Positions 13,022 through 25,392 of a DNA stretch of 64,000 bases are shown piece by piece. Made by a program: the position numbers and the translations under genes. The DNA lies in the NCBI RefSeq assembly GCF_040712315.1, contig NC_134013.1:36119001-36183000 (forward strand). Reading direction: 5' to 3'. The first letter of the stretch is position 1; each line of letters begins with the position of its first letter. Source of the stretch: Castanea sativa (taxonomy: Eukaryota > Streptophyta > Magnoliopsida > Fagales > Fagaceae). The notes under the pieces were generated by a model. It was given only the letters and a program-made list of their open reading frames with translations. It made no database searches and was not told the origin of the DNA.

Positions 13022-14214
13022 GTGTGTCTATCTTTCCCACCTTCCTACATTGCTATAGGGTTTTATTTTACAATATTGTGTTTATTGAATGGTGTGGTTG
13101 GACTTAGAAGTTTGTGGAATTTGATGAAGAGGAGGTACAAGGTTGAAAGAGCTTGTAGTGATAGTTGCACATTCATTTTCATTTGAATTGAAGAGAATGG
13201 GTTGTTTCTAGTTAGGTGCAAGGATTTGAGACAACATCTGCTGATAATGTGCATCTAATTTATTTTGATATGGATATGGTTCATTGAATGTGGAAGATTT
13301 TGATTTCATAAATTGGGTAAAAAGTTGTAGAGACCAAATTTCATCCGCATAAATTATAATTGTTTTAGAATTATAAACATGAATTGGGTAACAAGTTGTC
13401 TAACTTTACCAACCATTCTCATTAGAGTGTCTGTATTTATAGATACAGCATTGTTGCAAGGAGGCAGTTTGTAGGATGACCATTGGGTTTTCTAAGTTGG
13501 GTCTTTTTTTGCTTGCATTGCTTATTTTTGTTTCTCTTTGAGCTTACCAAAGGAATTTCAATTTACGAGATCCCTTCGAAGTTAAAAACTTTGTTCTAGT
13601 GTATATGAAGAACGCAGTATTATTAGAAGATTTTAAAGTAGGTGGTTTGTAGTTTTGTAATTTTGTTGATAATGGCACAATTTGCCACATTTTATCTTCA
13701 CGTAAAGCTTGCTATCTCTAGTATAATGGTCTCTATGGCTAGCAAATGTTCATTGCCACATTTTAGAGTGTCTGTATTTATAGATGCAGCCGCTAATCTT
13801 GTCTAACTGCTGCCATTATATTTTTGTAGTGCCATTGAAATATAAACTGTGCTTTACCTGGAAGGCAACAAGGGTATCCACTTGTAGACAAGAGCTTGGA
13901 GATGGGAAGGAACCCCTAGAAGTAGCGGTGTAATGTTTGTAGTTGAGGATGGTTGAAAAATCATATGTTGATGCTTGTTGCAACTTTTTTGCTGTATTCA
14001 ACTGCATATTCCTTGAAGGTTGATAATTTTTCATAGTCTTTAAAGATTGATTGAGATTGTGACAGGATTGAGATTGTGACAAGTTTGAGATTGTTATTTT
14101 GTTGCATGCGTTGGAATTTTACAGGAATAAGAAGTTGGAATTGTGTGTGACAGGTTTTTTATAGTAGCGTTTGTAAAATTTATAGCAGTGTTTGTAAATG
14201 CATTTGTCATGTGG
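13022..14214. other. Spacer, no gene seen
   Basis: Moderately AT-rich DNA between the heat-shock exon and the foldback element. No recognisable coding exon, including the missing second heat-shock exon, and no clear repeat boundary. Confidence 0.5.
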
Positions 14215-14773
14215 TGTACAAATTTAAAAAAAAAAAAAAAATCTATAGCCGCGTTTTTAAAACGCGACTATAGACAAATTTAGAAAACGATACAGCGGTT
14301 ATAGCCGCGTTTTCAAAACGCGGCCATAGTAATGGGCTGAAGCCACGTTTTTATAAACGTGGCTATAGGACATACTCTAGCCACGGTTTTAGAACCGCGG
14401 CCATAGCCACATTCTATAGCCACGTTTAAAACGTGGCTATAGGGCAATTGTTGATTGCCCGAAGCAAGATTAGCCGCATTTTTGAGAAGTCTAAGGCCGC
14501 GTTTTAAACGTGGCTATGGCCGCGGTTCTGAAACCGTGGCCAGAGTATGTCCTATAGCCACGTTTATAAAAACGTGGCCATTGGTATTGCCTATAGCCAC
14601 GGCTACAAAAACGTGGCCATAGGCCCATCAGGCCTATAGTTACGCACTTTAGGCCATGGTTGAAAATGCGGCCTAAAAAAACGCGGCTATAAACCAAATC
14701 GTCCTATAGCCACGTTTTTTTGAGCTATAGCCACGTTTTAAAAACGCGGCTAGAGAACCTTTTTTTTGTAGTG
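14215..14773. mobile_element. Foldback CACTA-like MITE made of GC palindromes
   Basis: The right end reads TTTTTTTTGTAGTG (14760-14773), the reverse complement of a CACTACAAAAAAAA terminus. The left end is a degenerate GTACAAATTT plus poly-A near 14215-14241. Inside are about a dozen copies of a TATAGCCRCGTTTT / AAAACGYGGCTATAG motif, each itself palindromic. A 68-bp block at 14343-14410 is an almost perfect inverted repeat of 14510-14577. The whole could fold into a long hairpin. No open reading frame. It is probably a non-autonomous element separate from the CACTA genes upstream, because no similar repeats were seen near 3 kb. Confidence 0.7.
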
Positions 14774-15016
14774 TGTGTTTAGTGCTGATAAGTGATAATA
14801 GGTCATAATTTTGCTTATCTCTTCAAATTAACCCTATGTTTGGATGGGAGTGTATGGATGGAGATAAAACGAAATGAGAGGAGAAAGGTTACGGCCAAAG
14901 AAGATTTCACGATTTCCTACCACCTTTCCCCTCCTTTTCTCCTCTTTACACATCTTATTTAGGAGGGAGGAGTAGGAATGAAAAGAAAATAATTGAATTT
15001 TCATAGAATATTTTTT
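14774..15016. other. Short spacer with possible MITE remnant
   Basis: It contains TTAACCCTATGTTTGGATGG near 14828, which looks like the TTA target and terminus of a PIF/Harbinger-type MITE. No matching right end could be assigned with confidence. Confidence 0.3.
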
Positions 15017-15414
15017 GGTCAAAGTTTAGTAACAAAATTGATTGTAACTTAAGACTATAAATTCACTTAATAAAATAAATATTACTACATATTTTGAAAA
15101 TTTAACTGTTGAATTGCATATTCTTTACGCTCTTAATATACTTGTCAAATTTTGTGTAAATCGGATATTATTTACTATAAAATCTATAAATTTATATTTT
15201 ATGCATAATTTTAAATTATAAAAACTAGCAATTTAAAAAATTTATTGATGACATAGTTAGTGATCTTTAATTTTCTTGAAATTTTGCAAGCATAGAGGAT
15301 ATAAGAAGAAAATGTAATCCAATGGTGGATTTGTCAAAATTCTCATCTGATAGAAAGATATTGAATAAAGTTGCAGCCTAAGGATACAACCGATTTTATA
15401 GCTAAATTTTGTCC
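15017..15414. mobile_element. 398-bp Mutator-type MITE, copy 1
   Basis: Terminal inverted repeats GGTCAAAGTTTAG... and ...CTAAATTTTGTCC, flanked by an exact 9-bp duplication ATATTTTTT (15008-15016 and 15415-15423). The body matches, in opposite orientation, the 398-bp element at 23913-24310. The 9-bp duplication points to the Mutator superfamily. No coding capacity. Confidence 0.85.
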
Positions 15415-15832
15415 ATATTTTTTTTCATTATCTTTTTGGAAGTTTAATAGGAGGTTCCATTCCTTTCCCTTATAAGCTCTTTTTTTTTTTTTTTTTATCA
15501 CTCCAAAATTGAGAAAAATAAAAGGAAATAAAATATGATTTAATTAAAATTTTAATGAAGTTTCCATAATTCTCATATATATTTTTAAATGCCTATACCC
15601 TTATTTTTATTAAAGAAATGGCATAATAGTAATGCTGTTATAAATAATTCATTCCATTTTTTTTTTCAATTCAACTCTAAAAAAAAGACTATATTCCATT
15701 ATATTATTTTCCTTTCAAACAACCAAACAAAAGAAAGATAAATATTTAATTCATTTCTACTTAATCCCATTCTTTTCTAAATTGTCTTCATTCCATTCAA
15801 TATTTATTTTCCTTTATAAGCTCACAAACTTA

Positions 15833-16078
15833 GTGTCCGTTTGGGAACAATTTATTTAGTTGAAATTGAAAAGTTTTTGCTAAAAATACTGTAAATAATT
15901 CTAAAAGTATTATAGATAAAACTAAAAGCTAGCTGAAATAGTACAGTAGGACCCATGAATAGTACCAAAAAGTGCAATGAAACTCATAAATAGTAACAGA
16001 AATAAGCTGAATAATAGCAAAAATAAGTTAAATAGTAATTAAAAAAGTTAGTTTTTTCAACCAATGCCAAATGCAATC
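15833..16078. mobile_element. Tourist-like (PIF/Harbinger) MITE, 246 bp
   Basis: Imperfect terminal inverted repeats GTGTCCGTTTGG and CCAAATGCAATC, flanked by the 3-bp target TTA on both sides (15830-15832 and 16079-16081). It ends 46 bp before the splice acceptor of the P450 exon at 16125. AT-rich and non-coding. The sequence between copy 1 and this element (15415-15832) is AT-rich with no gene. Confidence 0.75.
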
Positions 16079-16124
16079 TTAATGTAATATTCTTAAGTAC
16101 TTACCTATTATATTTGTTTATTAG

Positions 16125-16739
16125 GTTTTGTTTGTAGGCACGATTGACAGTGTCACAACTACCATGATATGGGTGATGGCAGAACTTGCTAAGAACCCTA
16201 GAGTGATGAAGAAAGGACAGGATGAAATTAGAAATTTCATTGGAAATAAAGGAAAAGTCACTGAAAGCAACACTGACCACCTTCTTTACCTCAAGATGAT
16301 AGTTAAAGAAACTCTCAGATTGCACCCTCCAGCCACCTTGCTTCTTCCAAGAGAAGTCATGTCACACTTTAAGATCAATGGTTATGACATTTACCCAAAA
16401 ACTTTACTCCAAGTTAATGCTTGGGCAATTGGACGAGATCCTAAATACTGGAAGAACCTAGAGGAATTCATCCCAGAAAGATTCATTGATAACTCCATTG
16501 ATTATAAAGGTCAACATTTTGAATTATTGCCATTTGGAGCTGGTCGAAGAACTTATCCTGGGATGTACGTGGCAACAACCGCAATTGAGCTTGCACTTGC
16601 AAATCTTTTATATTGTTTCAATTGGAAACTACCATATGGGATGAAAGAGGAAGATATCAACATGGAAGAGGTAGTTGGTCCTAGCAATGCTACCAATAAA
16701 AAAACAGCTCTTAACCTTGTGCCAATCAAAGTGTTTTAA
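16125..16739 (+). pseudogene. Cytochrome P450 (CYP71 clan), last exon only, haem cysteine lost
   Basis: The exon starts after an AG acceptor (16123-16124) and runs to a TAA at 16739, about 204 codons, the usual size of the second exon of two-exon CYP71-clan genes. It has the K-helix ExxR motif (KETLRLHPP), PERF-type motif (PERFIDN) and the haem-loop frame FGAGRRTYPGM. In that loop the cysteine that ligates haem iron is replaced by tyrosine (TAT at 16554-16556), one transition from TGT. The I-helix is also atypical (VGTIDSVTTT where A/GGxDT/S is usual). No first exon lies upstream in the window. Without the cysteine a normal P450 cannot form, so this is a fragment or dead gene despite its open frame. 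Confidence 0.85.
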
Positions 16740-17404
16740 TGTATGTTTGGAATATTAGCATATGTCAGCCACCCTTCCCTCCCCTCCTCTTCTCTCAACC
16801 ATTTCTCCCCATTCCAAACATAAAAGGCATATACTACACTTATCTTTGCTAGCTAAGTGACCGAGAAAGGTATTTCAGACATCCTAAACAATGATTGGCA
16901 CAATGTTATTAGCTGTTTCTCTATTGATAATAAGGGTCAGTGACAATCAGATCATATGAGCCTAAGAATATTCATGGATATCTTTCTGTGAATACTTGCT
17001 TTTATGTAATATGTATGGTGGTAAGCATTTTGAAATAAATGGTGGCTAATTTGCATGTATGTCTTCGTTTATGGGGTTATTAACTGATCAATTATCCTTC
17101 TTATACGTGGCAGGAATTGAACTCAAATCGTGTTTGGCTATACTACCATGCTAGTATTACAAAGGCTTGGCATATTTATTTCATTCAAGCAATTTTTTTA
17201 GATAACTGAGCAGCGACAAGGAGAGTTTTTATTAGACAAACCTTCGGAATAAATGGGGGCTATTTCGCATGTATGTCTTTGTTTGGGATGATCAGAGTCA
17301 TCTCAATACAATTTGAGACTTAAAACAAAAAATTTAAATAAACACTTTTATATTTAAATATCACTTAAACAATACTTAATTAACATTCTATATATACATA
17401 AAAA
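16740..17404. other. 3' flank of P450 exon with short repeats
   Basis: No gene. A segment of about 45 bp near 17030-17075 is repeated with changes near 17243-17290. A segment near 17120-17240 resembles 20265-20360. Confidence 0.5.
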
Positions 17405-17851
17405 GGGGTAAATTTCACTAACTACCCTTGAGGTTTGGGCAAATACCAAGAAGGTTCAAAAGATTTCAAAACTAACCACTTTAGTCCCTAAAGACAACTT
17501 TGTCCCTAAACACCATTAGCCCGTTGTTAGCTCCTCTCTCTTCTCGGTAACTCTCTCTTCCTTCATCCTAAATGTCCCTGATGGCAATCCATCAAATAGG
17601 AAAGTCATTGAATTTTGGTGGAAACAAAGTTCTTTAGAGGAATGAGGAATCCCATGAGCAGCTGATCATCTACGAGTCCAAGTCACCCTTATATATTGTA
17701 TTGTTTGGATAATACCACTGGTGCATCAAAATAAATGCAAACTTTGATATTGTTAAGGAACCACAACTAGTATAGCTAAGTGAAGTGGGTGGCTAGCACC
17801 GTAGGACTAGGACTTTGAAATCATCATTCTTCTCTCTTCAATTCACTTTGT

Positions 17852-17892
<41 letters not shown>

Positions 17893-18458
17893 ACCTTAGA
17901 TCTCTTCTCTCTTCAATCACTCATCCCTCTATCTCTCTAACCTTAGATTTGCCACAACCACCACCTCAGCAACAAAACCCAAATCCAAAAACCTAGCAAC
18001 CCCACCACCATATCTCTACCACAACCAACCCCATTATAAATCTACCCATATCAAAACCCATCACCACCACCGGCCACAAAACGCAGCTAAATTCACTACA
18101 ACAAAACTCAAATCCTTCAACAAAACCCAAATCCAAAAAACCTATAGTAAACCCACCACTCCATAAGAACCCACAACCACTATTGCAAATCCAACCCATA
18201 TCGAAACCCATCATCGGCCACAAACCCACCGCACATCAGAACCCACCACCACTAAAAATCCACAACAAACCAAAACTCAACACCGACAACCCACAACCAC
18301 GCACAACAACAGCCCAAAACCACTGCTGTGAAAAGAAGAAAGAGACAATGAAAGGGTGAGCAAAGTGAGGATAATGGGTTGGGTTGGAGAGAGAGAGCGA
18401 TGAGAGGGAGAAGAGAGGTCTGACTTCTGAGGGAGAAAGAAAGGAACTAGAGAGTTAA

Positions 18459-18506
<48 letters not shown>

Positions 18507-18627
18507 GTAACCGAGGCTAACAAAGTTAGGATTAAATTGTCTTTAGGGACTAAAGTGATCAATTTTGAAATGTTTGGACCTCCTTGGTATTTACCCAAAC
18601 CTCAGGGGTAGTTAGTGAAATTTACCC
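17405..18627. mobile_element. Non-autonomous element with about 100-bp inverted repeats
   Basis: The left end (17405-17508, GGGTAAATTTCACTAACTAC...) and right end (18530-18627) are inverted copies over roughly 95-100 bp with few differences. Inside, a (TC)n tract (17855-17891) and a (GA)n tract (18461-18503) also mirror each other, and the middle is rich in CCACAAC-type repeats without coding homology. Size and structure suggest a Mutator-like element, but I could not find a convincing 9-bp target duplication. Confidence 0.7.
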
Positions 18628-18913
18628 AATTTTTTTATTTAAAATATTGTGTGGTTCTTTTTTTTCTTTTTCTTTTTTTTCATAAAAGCAACTCACAAGC
18701 CCAAGTAAAAGGACTAGGATCCTAGGCCTGATCCTTTAAGTTTTTTTTTTTTCCTTATGGGACTGGGCTTGATCAACGCAGCTAAGTTTGGCTGATTTTG
18801 AATCAAGTGGCACACAAAGCGTGGGACGTACAACACATATATACTAACATACAGAGAATATATAAACATTGAGCAACAAGGAAAAGTAAAGAAGAAGAAG
18901 AAGTACAATAAGA

Positions 18914-20039
18914 TGTTAGGGACCCTTAGGATAGCATGAAATATTTCATTGTTTTCTTAATTTTGTAATACATCATGCTCACTAGGACGCGTTACAAGGT
19001 CCAAAATAAGTTCAAAAATCACAGACTTAGATGACTCTTTAAGCCTCTAAGACTTGCGAAGTTTGAACCCCTTTGAATCCAAGTGTGTTCTCTAGTGGCT
19101 GTTTGAGGATCCCAGATGGCTTTCCTCTCTTTTCTCTTCTTTTGAACTCTAATAGAGCTTTCTTAAGGATTTTTCATTCTGACTCACTGTTGGCAAATGC
19201 CTTTTACTGTTGGCTGCCCCTCCTTTTATAGTGTCATCCTAGGGATTCTAGGGTACCATTGATTCCCTTTATTTGCTCCCCTAGGTACCAGAACCAATGT
19301 TGTGTCAGCAACATTGGTGGTTGGTCCCTACCTCATTCTTCACTATTTCCCTCTTTTGAGGTTCCTCTTTCAAAAGCCCTTAGCTGACTTTCCATTCTGG
19401 AAGGTCCTAGAGAGCTGACCTTTGATCTTTCCCTTTCCAAGGCTTCTAGATTCCACATTTTCAGACCCACCTTTTGGCTGCTGTCCCCTTTGTCATTTTT
19501 TCCAAATTGGCTGATTCCTTTCTATCAACTTGAAAGATCCTCAACCACCTTCCTTCATGGTCCATCTTCCTGGGTTCCCTGAGGTACCAACCCCTCATTC
19601 GTGAGTTGTTGATTCCCAAGTCTTCTGATCATTTTTCTACATCAATGGGTGGCTGATGGGACATTTCTCCCCTCGTTCTTCATGTTTCTAGTTATACCCT
19701 TTTGAATTGTCTCAATCCTAGCCAGGCCTTGCTGCACATCCCGAGGATCCTAGGCTTTTGGGAATCTCCAGGTATCCTAGTCTAGTTTTCTTTTCTCCCC
19801 GGGCTCCTCAGTGATTTTCTCACCTTTGAGGGCTAGGCTGGACTTCTTCTTTCCTTTGTTTCGTGAGGCCCAACGCTTGCCCATTTATGGGCTTAGGTCC
19901 CTTCCTATAGATCCTTAATGGATTGGGCCTTCTCTTTTTTCTTATTGAAAGCCCAATTGTTCTTTTTTTTTCTCTAGATTTCAATCCTTTGTGTTGTTTT
20001 GGGCTTTGGTACAACATTGTGATATTTTGGACCTCAACA
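18914..20039. mobile_element. Probable solo LTR
   Basis: It begins TGTTAGGGACCC and ends GGACCTCAACA, giving TG...CA borders with short inverted ends (TGTTRRGG). The length of 1126 bp and absence of coding sequence suggest a solo LTR, read more naturally on the minus strand. The flanking 5-mers (TAAGA left, AATAT right) do not match, so the borders are uncertain. The stretch 18628-18913 shows no gene. Confidence 0.45.
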
Positions 20040-22542
20040 AATATATTATTTTTAATTTTAATATAACTAATTCACTTAATACAGTGATTGAGTTGAATTT
20101 CTATTAATCCATTTTTAGGTCTTCTTAAGAGTAGAGGAAAAATACACAACTCACTTTTTTTTAAAACCACTTAACTACTGCCCTTACATTGAGGGGCCTT
20201 TCTCTAGTAAAGGGCCATAGTGGTGAACAATGATAATTTATCCGTCTTATAAATGAGAGTAATTGTAAACAAAATTTGTGTTTGGCTTACTACCATTCTA
20301 GTGTTATGAGTGCTTGTCATAACACTAGATAACTGAGTAGGTGTTAGGTGAGTTTTCATTGTCATCTTTTAAATTTGTGTCAAGAAGTTTGTCATCATCT
20401 TTTAGCTTGAGTTAAGAGAGTCATTGTTGATTTAGGTAGATTTACCTATGTTTCTTCATTTCTTACTTATATGTCATTTTTCTGTCATAGCTTGGCTTTG
20501 ATCTCTTTGGGTTTGAGAATTACTGCTTTAGACGTGAGAATAATAGAATTTTTTGAATTTAATTATTTGGGGGAATTTTTACATTTTCCTTGGGTTTCTC
20601 TATTTTCTAATTTCTTTTTGAATCTTTCTTGCATTCTTTCTCATTTTTCCTTGGATTTTGCTGTTTGAATTTCTTGAGTTTTTATTAGAATTTTTCCAAG
20701 TCTTCGAACCTTTTGAATTTTTAGCATTTTTCAGCCTTTGAATTTTTCTAAACTTTTTGAGTTGTCTTGAATTTTATAATTTTTTTTTGTTTGTTTTTGT
20801 CTTGAATTATTCTTGATATTTTTGAACTTTTTTGTTGCCTTAGTCTTGAACTAAATGTAGCTTAGAGTTTTTCCAACTCTAACTAAATTATGTACAGATT
20901 ACTATGCCTAGTTTAGGCCAAGCATAGTTGTCAAAACGTAAATTGTATCATAAACTGATTTTTTATTTTTCTATATTGTGTATCGTGTATAGTAAGAAAC
21001 ACAGACAATTAATAAAATTTATAGACATACATAAATAAAGGGTATATTCATTGTAAATCCAAAATATATTCCACTAATGACTAATTAAATCATTACTAAA
21101 GTAATTATATTCAATAAGCTAACTAAATAAATCACATTAACAAGTGTTTATAACATACGTATTCAAATTTATTAAACTTGAAAGTAATAATGCATGACAA
21201 ATGGCCCAAAATAATAATTTCTTTTCATCATATTCATCATCTTACCCAATCACTTTATCTAAGTTAATGTTATCATCATCTTGTGAATTTATTTCTTCAT
21301 TAAAATTTTCTTTATCATCAACAATATATTCTATCTCTTTTTATTCTTTTATATGGCTTCTTAGACTTATAATAATAATGAAAAAAATAAAAATAAAAAT
21401 AATTATATTGTCATTTAATATTTTATTCGTAGTATATAAAGGACTTTACAAAATATAAAAGTGAAGTGTTAAGTGTGTAATCCAAATTTTGTAGAAGGAA
21501 GAAAAAAAAAAAAAAAACTTATGGACGTGATTTTATTGGGCTCAATTAATTAACCTAATAAATTTGTGTTCAAATCAATTCTTTTATTCAAATAAAAGTA
21601 CAAATTTTAACAATAAAACTCAATTTAAAGTACATCCGACAGAGAACCTTTTATACACAATATGTATTGTGTATTGTACCATACAGATAACTATGAGACC
21701 AAGTCTTTTAAACTTCCCCACTTTTCTTTCGTTTATTTTCTCCTTCCCGACTACTGTTTGCTTCCCTTCTATTTGCCTTCTTCGAATTCTTCCTCTCTCT
21801 TTTCTTCAACTTCCTTGCTTCCTTTATTTGCAATCTCCTAATTTCTTTGAACTTCTCTTATGTGCAATCTCATCTCACCCAAAAAATTTTCAATTTCTAA
21901 ACTATGGCTGAAAGATAAGCAGATCTTCTTATTTCTATTTAAGTCATTTGGAGCACGCCAAGCGCCAAGAAGACTCACCCGCACTCTTGTTTATACCTCA
22001 TGAGTCATGACCACATATCTTTTGCTACAAGGACTGGTCAATACGTTCTCTCTCTCTCTCTCTCTCTTCTGCATTTTTATATTTTATTGTTGTGGTTTTA
22101 GTATGTTTCGGTAAGCTTTGGTTATTGTTCTCATGCATAACCGAAACCCTGGTTATCATTTTTTTTTCAAATCCTATTTCCCTTCTCATGAATATTTCTT
22201 ATCAAGCACCTTAAGAACTATTCTAACCCTTCACACTCGAAACCCTGGCCCTTTAACGGACCAAAATCTTTTAGAGTTCCTAGGTACTCTACCAAATAAA
22301 ATTTCTTTAATCTTGACCCTCCTTTTTATGATAAATAATTCAGATAATGTTATATCATTAATCCACTAACGGAAACCCTAAATAAATGAGTAGTTCTTAA
22401 ATTTTGCATTAACTTTGTAAAGTAAAGATCCAAAAAAATTAATTCTAAAAAAAGACCACAAAAAAAAAGCTACAATAAGCAATGTTTCTCTATGGCAATG
22501 AAGAATCAAGAAATAAGGGGAAGGGAGACAATGCATTCATCC
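20040..22542. other. AT-rich intergenic DNA, no gene seen
   Basis: Long T-rich stretches and short CT runs (for example 22047-22068). Reading frames here are low-complexity and lack family features. Confidence 0.55.
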
Positions 22543-22646
<104 letters not shown>

Positions 22647-22719
22647 CTACTCACCGTAGACCTGTGAATTCTACTATTGGCATGGGCAAAATTGTCCCAT
22701 ACAAAATCATTGAGGTCAC

Positions 22720-23912
22720 AATGCAAAGTAGGGATGTCCACGAGTTGGGTTGGATCGAGTTTAGGCTCAACTTGAAACTGACCTAACTGATTAGGTGGAG
22801 AAATAATAAACATGCCACCAACCACCACTAACCATGAGTCGAGTCATTTTGTTTCGAGTGGACAATGATCGGATTTAAGACCAAAGAAACAGTGGCGGGA
22901 GGGCGTCACCGAATATGGTCCAAATCTTGATGGATCTCAACTAGATCTCATTGGATCTTGACATATTTGAGACTAAGAGAGAGGGAGAGCAAGCATTGAA
23001 GGGGATGACAATTTCTGGTGAGCTTAGATTTGGCCAGTTTGGTTTTCATTAGGTTTCAAAGCCCAAAACCACCACTTGACTTGCAGTTCTTGGTTTTTGA
23101 TGCCGCAGAACCTCCATTGACCACCTACCTGCTTAGATTGAGTCGGTTTTGGTTCAGGTGGCGTTGAGTCTAGCAGTTCCGTCAAGTTACCAGTTACGAA
23201 ATCTAAAACATGTTGTGAAACCTCTTCCACAAAATAAAAGGAAAGAAAAAGAGAGAGAGGGATTTAGATAGATCTTATTGCAAATAAGCTGAGATTTATA
23301 TGAGTAGGGATGGAGCTAGAAATCGTCCCTTAGGGAGTGGGTCAACTTCTAGGATCAACAAATTACACACATGCATACGTAGTTATGCATGTGATTGCTA
23401 TTCTTGGAAACATGAGTAATTTTTTAAATATTTTGAGAGTGATAACTAACCAAAATAACAAGAAAATTCTTAATTCAAAATTTTCAATATAATAAGTTTT
23501 ATTGAGATACTATCTTTCTTATAAAATTAAATAAGTTATATATTATTGAGTGATTGAAATCTACATATTTTATATAAAAAAATAAAAATAAAAATCAAGT
23601 ATTTATATGTTATTTATAATATATTTTTAGTCTTTTATGAGATAATTTTTGTTATATTGACCCACAAATAATAAAGCAATACAACATGAAGAATCATTTA
23701 GGAAATTATCATTCCAATCAATTTCTAGAAGAACTTAATTTTCTTTTTGACTAACATCTCTTGTGATTTTGCTCTTTTTCCTATCTCCAAAAAAAAAAAT
23801 ACAAAAGAAAAAATAACAGTAAATGGAAGACAGCTATATTTGAGGACTCAGGAAAATTATAAAAACTAACCTTCTTAAACACACATTCTAAAAGTTCATA
23901 AATAAAAAACAC
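22720..23912. other. Unresolved repeat-like and AT-rich DNA
   Basis: TAGGGATGTCCACGAGTTGG near 22729 resembles the terminus of plant hAT-type elements, like the one at 57312. No matching right end or 8-bp duplication was identified. The rest up to 23912 is AT-rich with no gene. Confidence 0.3.
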
Positions 23913-24310
23913 GGACAAAGTTTGGCTACAAAATTAATAGTAACTTTAGGCTACAAACTTACTTAATATCTTTTTATTAGAGGTGAATTTTGACAAATCA
24001 ACTATTGAATTATATCTTCTTTTTATATCATTCATGCTTGCAAAATTTCAAGAAAATTAAAGATCAATAGCTATGTCATCAATAAATTTTTAAAATTACG
24101 AGTTTTTATAATTTAAAATTATGCACAAAATATAAGTTTATAGTTTATATAGTAAATAATATCCGATTAACACAAAATTTAACATGTGCATTAAGAGCAT
24201 AAAGAACATACAATTCAACGGTTAGATTTTCAAAGTATGTTGTAATATCTATTTTATTGAGTGAGTTTGTAACCTTAAGTTACAACCAATTTTATAGCTA
24301 AACTTTGTCC
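23913..24310. mobile_element. 398-bp Mutator-type MITE, copy 2
   Basis: Ends GGACAAAGTTTGGCTACAAA... and ...TAGCTAAACTTTGTCC. It is flanked by a near-matching 9-bp duplication (AAAAAACAC at 23904-23912, AAAACACAC at 24311-24319). It has the same length as the copy at 15017-15414 and the opposite orientation, and it is similar throughout. Confidence 0.8.
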
Positions 24311-24596
24311 AAAACACACACACACACATTCCAAAAAGTGCATTCTTGACAAAATCTTCTTTTCAAAAAAAAAAAAAGGTAGACAAAATCTAAAAATATG
24401 TAGACAAAATTTATTAATCATACCAGATAAGTATTTTATTTTGGATTTCACAATAAATTTTCCTTAGTCACATGCCTTAAATATTAATTAATATATTATT
24501 ATGTTATAACCATTTAAGAGACACTACAATATTTAATTTTTTATGAGATACTAAAATATTAAATTCTAAATTCCAAAGGCTTCAAGTTACAATTTC

Positions 24597-24627
<31 letters not shown>

Positions 24628-24746
24628 TATTTATAGTTATATTGTATGTATAAAACTATGTAAAACAGTTTTTGTATAATAAACACTAAATCTCAAAATC
24701 CTATGCTCCAAAATTGACTCCATTCTTAGAAACTTTTGGTAGCTAG

Positions 24747-25330
24747 GTTCCAACATGAGAAAAAAAAAACCAACTTGCCTTAAGTCTTGGTCTCCCATAT
24801 GTAAGCCTAAAAACCTTGGTGGTCTAGGACTCCACAGGACAATAGACACTAACAAAGCTCTCAATGCCAAACTTGGGTGGAACATGGGCATCCCTTTTAA
24901 TGAAAAAGAAAAAAAAAAAGTACTTGAAAGGCACCCCATTCATGCATGCTGAGAGAACCACAAGTTGTTCATGGCAATGGAAAGGAAATCTAAATTCTAG
25001 GTCAATCATTAAGAAATGTATGTACTAATTAAAGTGGGGAATGGAAGACGCACACCTGTTTGGGATCACCCGGATACCAATGCTTGAAGGCTTCACCCCA
25101 ATTGCCCCTACACAAAATGACCATGGCATCCATAGAGTTTCAGACCTAATTAATTCTATCTCCCCCCAATGTGACAGAGAATTTCCTCAAATTTTGATAC
25201 ATAAAAAACTATAAATTTTTTCAAAACCCACCTATCCCCATACGAACACATTTGGGTTCCAAATAGCTCAAGGAAATTCACAACAAAATTTGCTTATCTC
25301 ATACCAAAATCCAAATCTTGACCCCAATAG
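24747..25330 (+). pseudogene. LINE reverse-transcriptase C-terminal fragment
   Basis: The plus-strand translation contains KNLGGLGLHRTIDTNKALNA, the conserved motif after the reverse-transcriptase domain of plant L1-type LINEs (GGLGLR...NKALLAKL). Further LINE-like pieces follow in other frames (for example RVSDLI near 25140). Frameshifts and stops are frequent. Both ends are truncated. Confidence 0.75.
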
Positions 25331-25392
25331 CCCACTCACAAACAGAAAAATTGGAATGCCATTTAGAATGCAAAATTTTGTATTAGATTTAA

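Noticed and set aside
12780..13040. 86-codon minus-strand frame
   Set aside because: Antisense shadow of the heat-shock exon, whose plus-strand reading matches the family.
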